From CBCYMI01 sp965183855 (GTDB taxonomy: Bacteria; Pseudomonadota; Alphaproteobacteria; Caulobacterales; Maricaulaceae): DNA of 34,884 bases. The notes beneath the pieces were generated by a model. The model worked only from the letters and a program-made list of their open reading frames with translations. It did not search any database and was not told where the DNA came from. The translations under genes were made by a program, and so were the position numbers. The number at the start of each line of letters is the position of its first letter. Position 1 is the first letter of the stretch. The stretch lies in the NCBI GenBank assembly GCA_965183855.1, contig CBCYMI010000036.1, forward strand, positions 1 through 34,884, in the 5' to 3' direction. This document shows, in pieces, positions 34,606 to 34,884 of this stretch.

Positions 34606-34884
34606 CAGATTCTATTTTTTGTTTGCCGTATTCATTTAGTTTCTCAATATTGTTTTTAAGGCTTCTGAAATTCTCCCTAAGTATTCTATACTCATCATAA
34701 TTCTTCAAACCAAGATCTCCATTATTCTTACGAAACCAATGATCAAATTCTTGTTCAAACTCATATTCTTTTAGTTCTTGTAAATATGGATTGTATTCTG
34801 GTTCAGCTTCTTTAAACATTTCCCAGTTTTGCATTTTATTTTCTTTAAACGCATCAAATGGTTGAAATCCATCTTTATCCGTTT
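34514..34884 (-). CDS. Upstream fragment of the repetitive acidic protein (partial, frameshifted, runs off the window)
   Basis: This frame is open to the window edge, beginning TDKDGFQPFDAFKENK, so the gene starts outside. DKDGF recalls the DPDG segment of the other acidic proteins, but the match is too short to rely on. Residues EFDHWFRKNNGD..KIESVDPDFDSYFENFKKEIS form one full repeat unit. The frame then drifts into FFKTRS and a stop. The next frame (+1) carries the continuation SKQEVKEIYEEIKGL. The switch must lie near 34525-34545. An extra T in the T5 run at 34530-34534 (A's on the plus strand) would explain it. Function unknown. Confidence 0.65.
   Translation of the reverse strand, partial: TDKDGFQPFDAFKENKMQNWEMFKEAEPEYNPYLQELKEYEFEQEFDHWFRKNNGDLGLKNYDEYRILRENFRSLKNNIEKLNEYGKQKIESVDPDFDSYFENFKKEISNYKYYKSFFKTRS

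Noticed and set aside
1..34884. CRISPR array or insertion sequence
   Set aside because: No regularly spaced direct repeats and no transposase or terminal inverted repeats were seen anywhere in the window.

Overview
The window is chromosomal DNA from an AT-rich alphaproteobacterium, judged by eye at about two-thirds A+T. The evidence is gene content: ALA synthase of the Shemin (C4) pathway, a MucR-type regulator, a RibH1-like lumazine synthase, an LdtR-like MarR regulator, and the order glyA-nrdR-ribD-ribE-ribB-ribH-nusB-thiL. A Rhodospirillales/Acetobacterales-type, host-associated lineage fits best, but the genus cannot be named. There are signs of genome erosion: domains lost from riboflavin enzymes, single-base frameshifts in or near homopolymers, long gene-free AT-rich gaps, and a decayed partial duplication.

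Layout. 1-6097 (minus): one-carbon and riboflavin block, thiL (partial), nusB, ribH, ribB, ribE, a reductase-only ribD, nrdR and glyA. 6431-6868 (plus): a mucR lacking most zinc ligands. 7051-8393 (minus): hemA plus a decayed copy of its own 3' end. 8722-9234: MarR regulator. 9307-14884 (minus): valine catabolism (mmsA, isobutyryl-CoA dehydrogenase, 3-hydroxyisobutyryl-CoA hydrolase, mmsB), with the dehydrogenase frameshifted in an A7 tract. 15356-16363 (plus): hemB. 16687-17760 (minus): alpha/beta hydrolase fused to a SnoaL-like domain. 18688-18764: tRNA-Asp(GTC). 20914-21570: XRE/S24 repressor. 21741-27828 (minus): leucine catabolism liuABCD. 28034-29437: GH24-like, membrane-anchored protein. 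29577-30980: mgtE.

The most unusual content is a set of three large acidic proteins that I cannot assign to a known family (19064-20531 minus, 31359-33224 plus, 33319 to beyond the window end, minus). The first two share an N-terminal module with a WD-x-DAPIPF core and one or two copies of a following ~75-residue repeat. All three end in a disordered acidic region and a short hydrophobic tail finishing in or near glycine. They look like secreted or effector-type proteins. Two of the three are split by a single-base frameshift. In the first, the shift lies in an A8 tract whose paralogous position is A7 and in frame.

Functionally, the valine and leucine blocks would turn branched-chain acyl-CoAs into propionyl-CoA and HMG-CoA. 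Propionyl-CoA carboxylase and HMG-CoA lyase are not in the window. HemA and HemB supply the first two steps of haem synthesis, with glycine and folate turnover (GlyA) close by.
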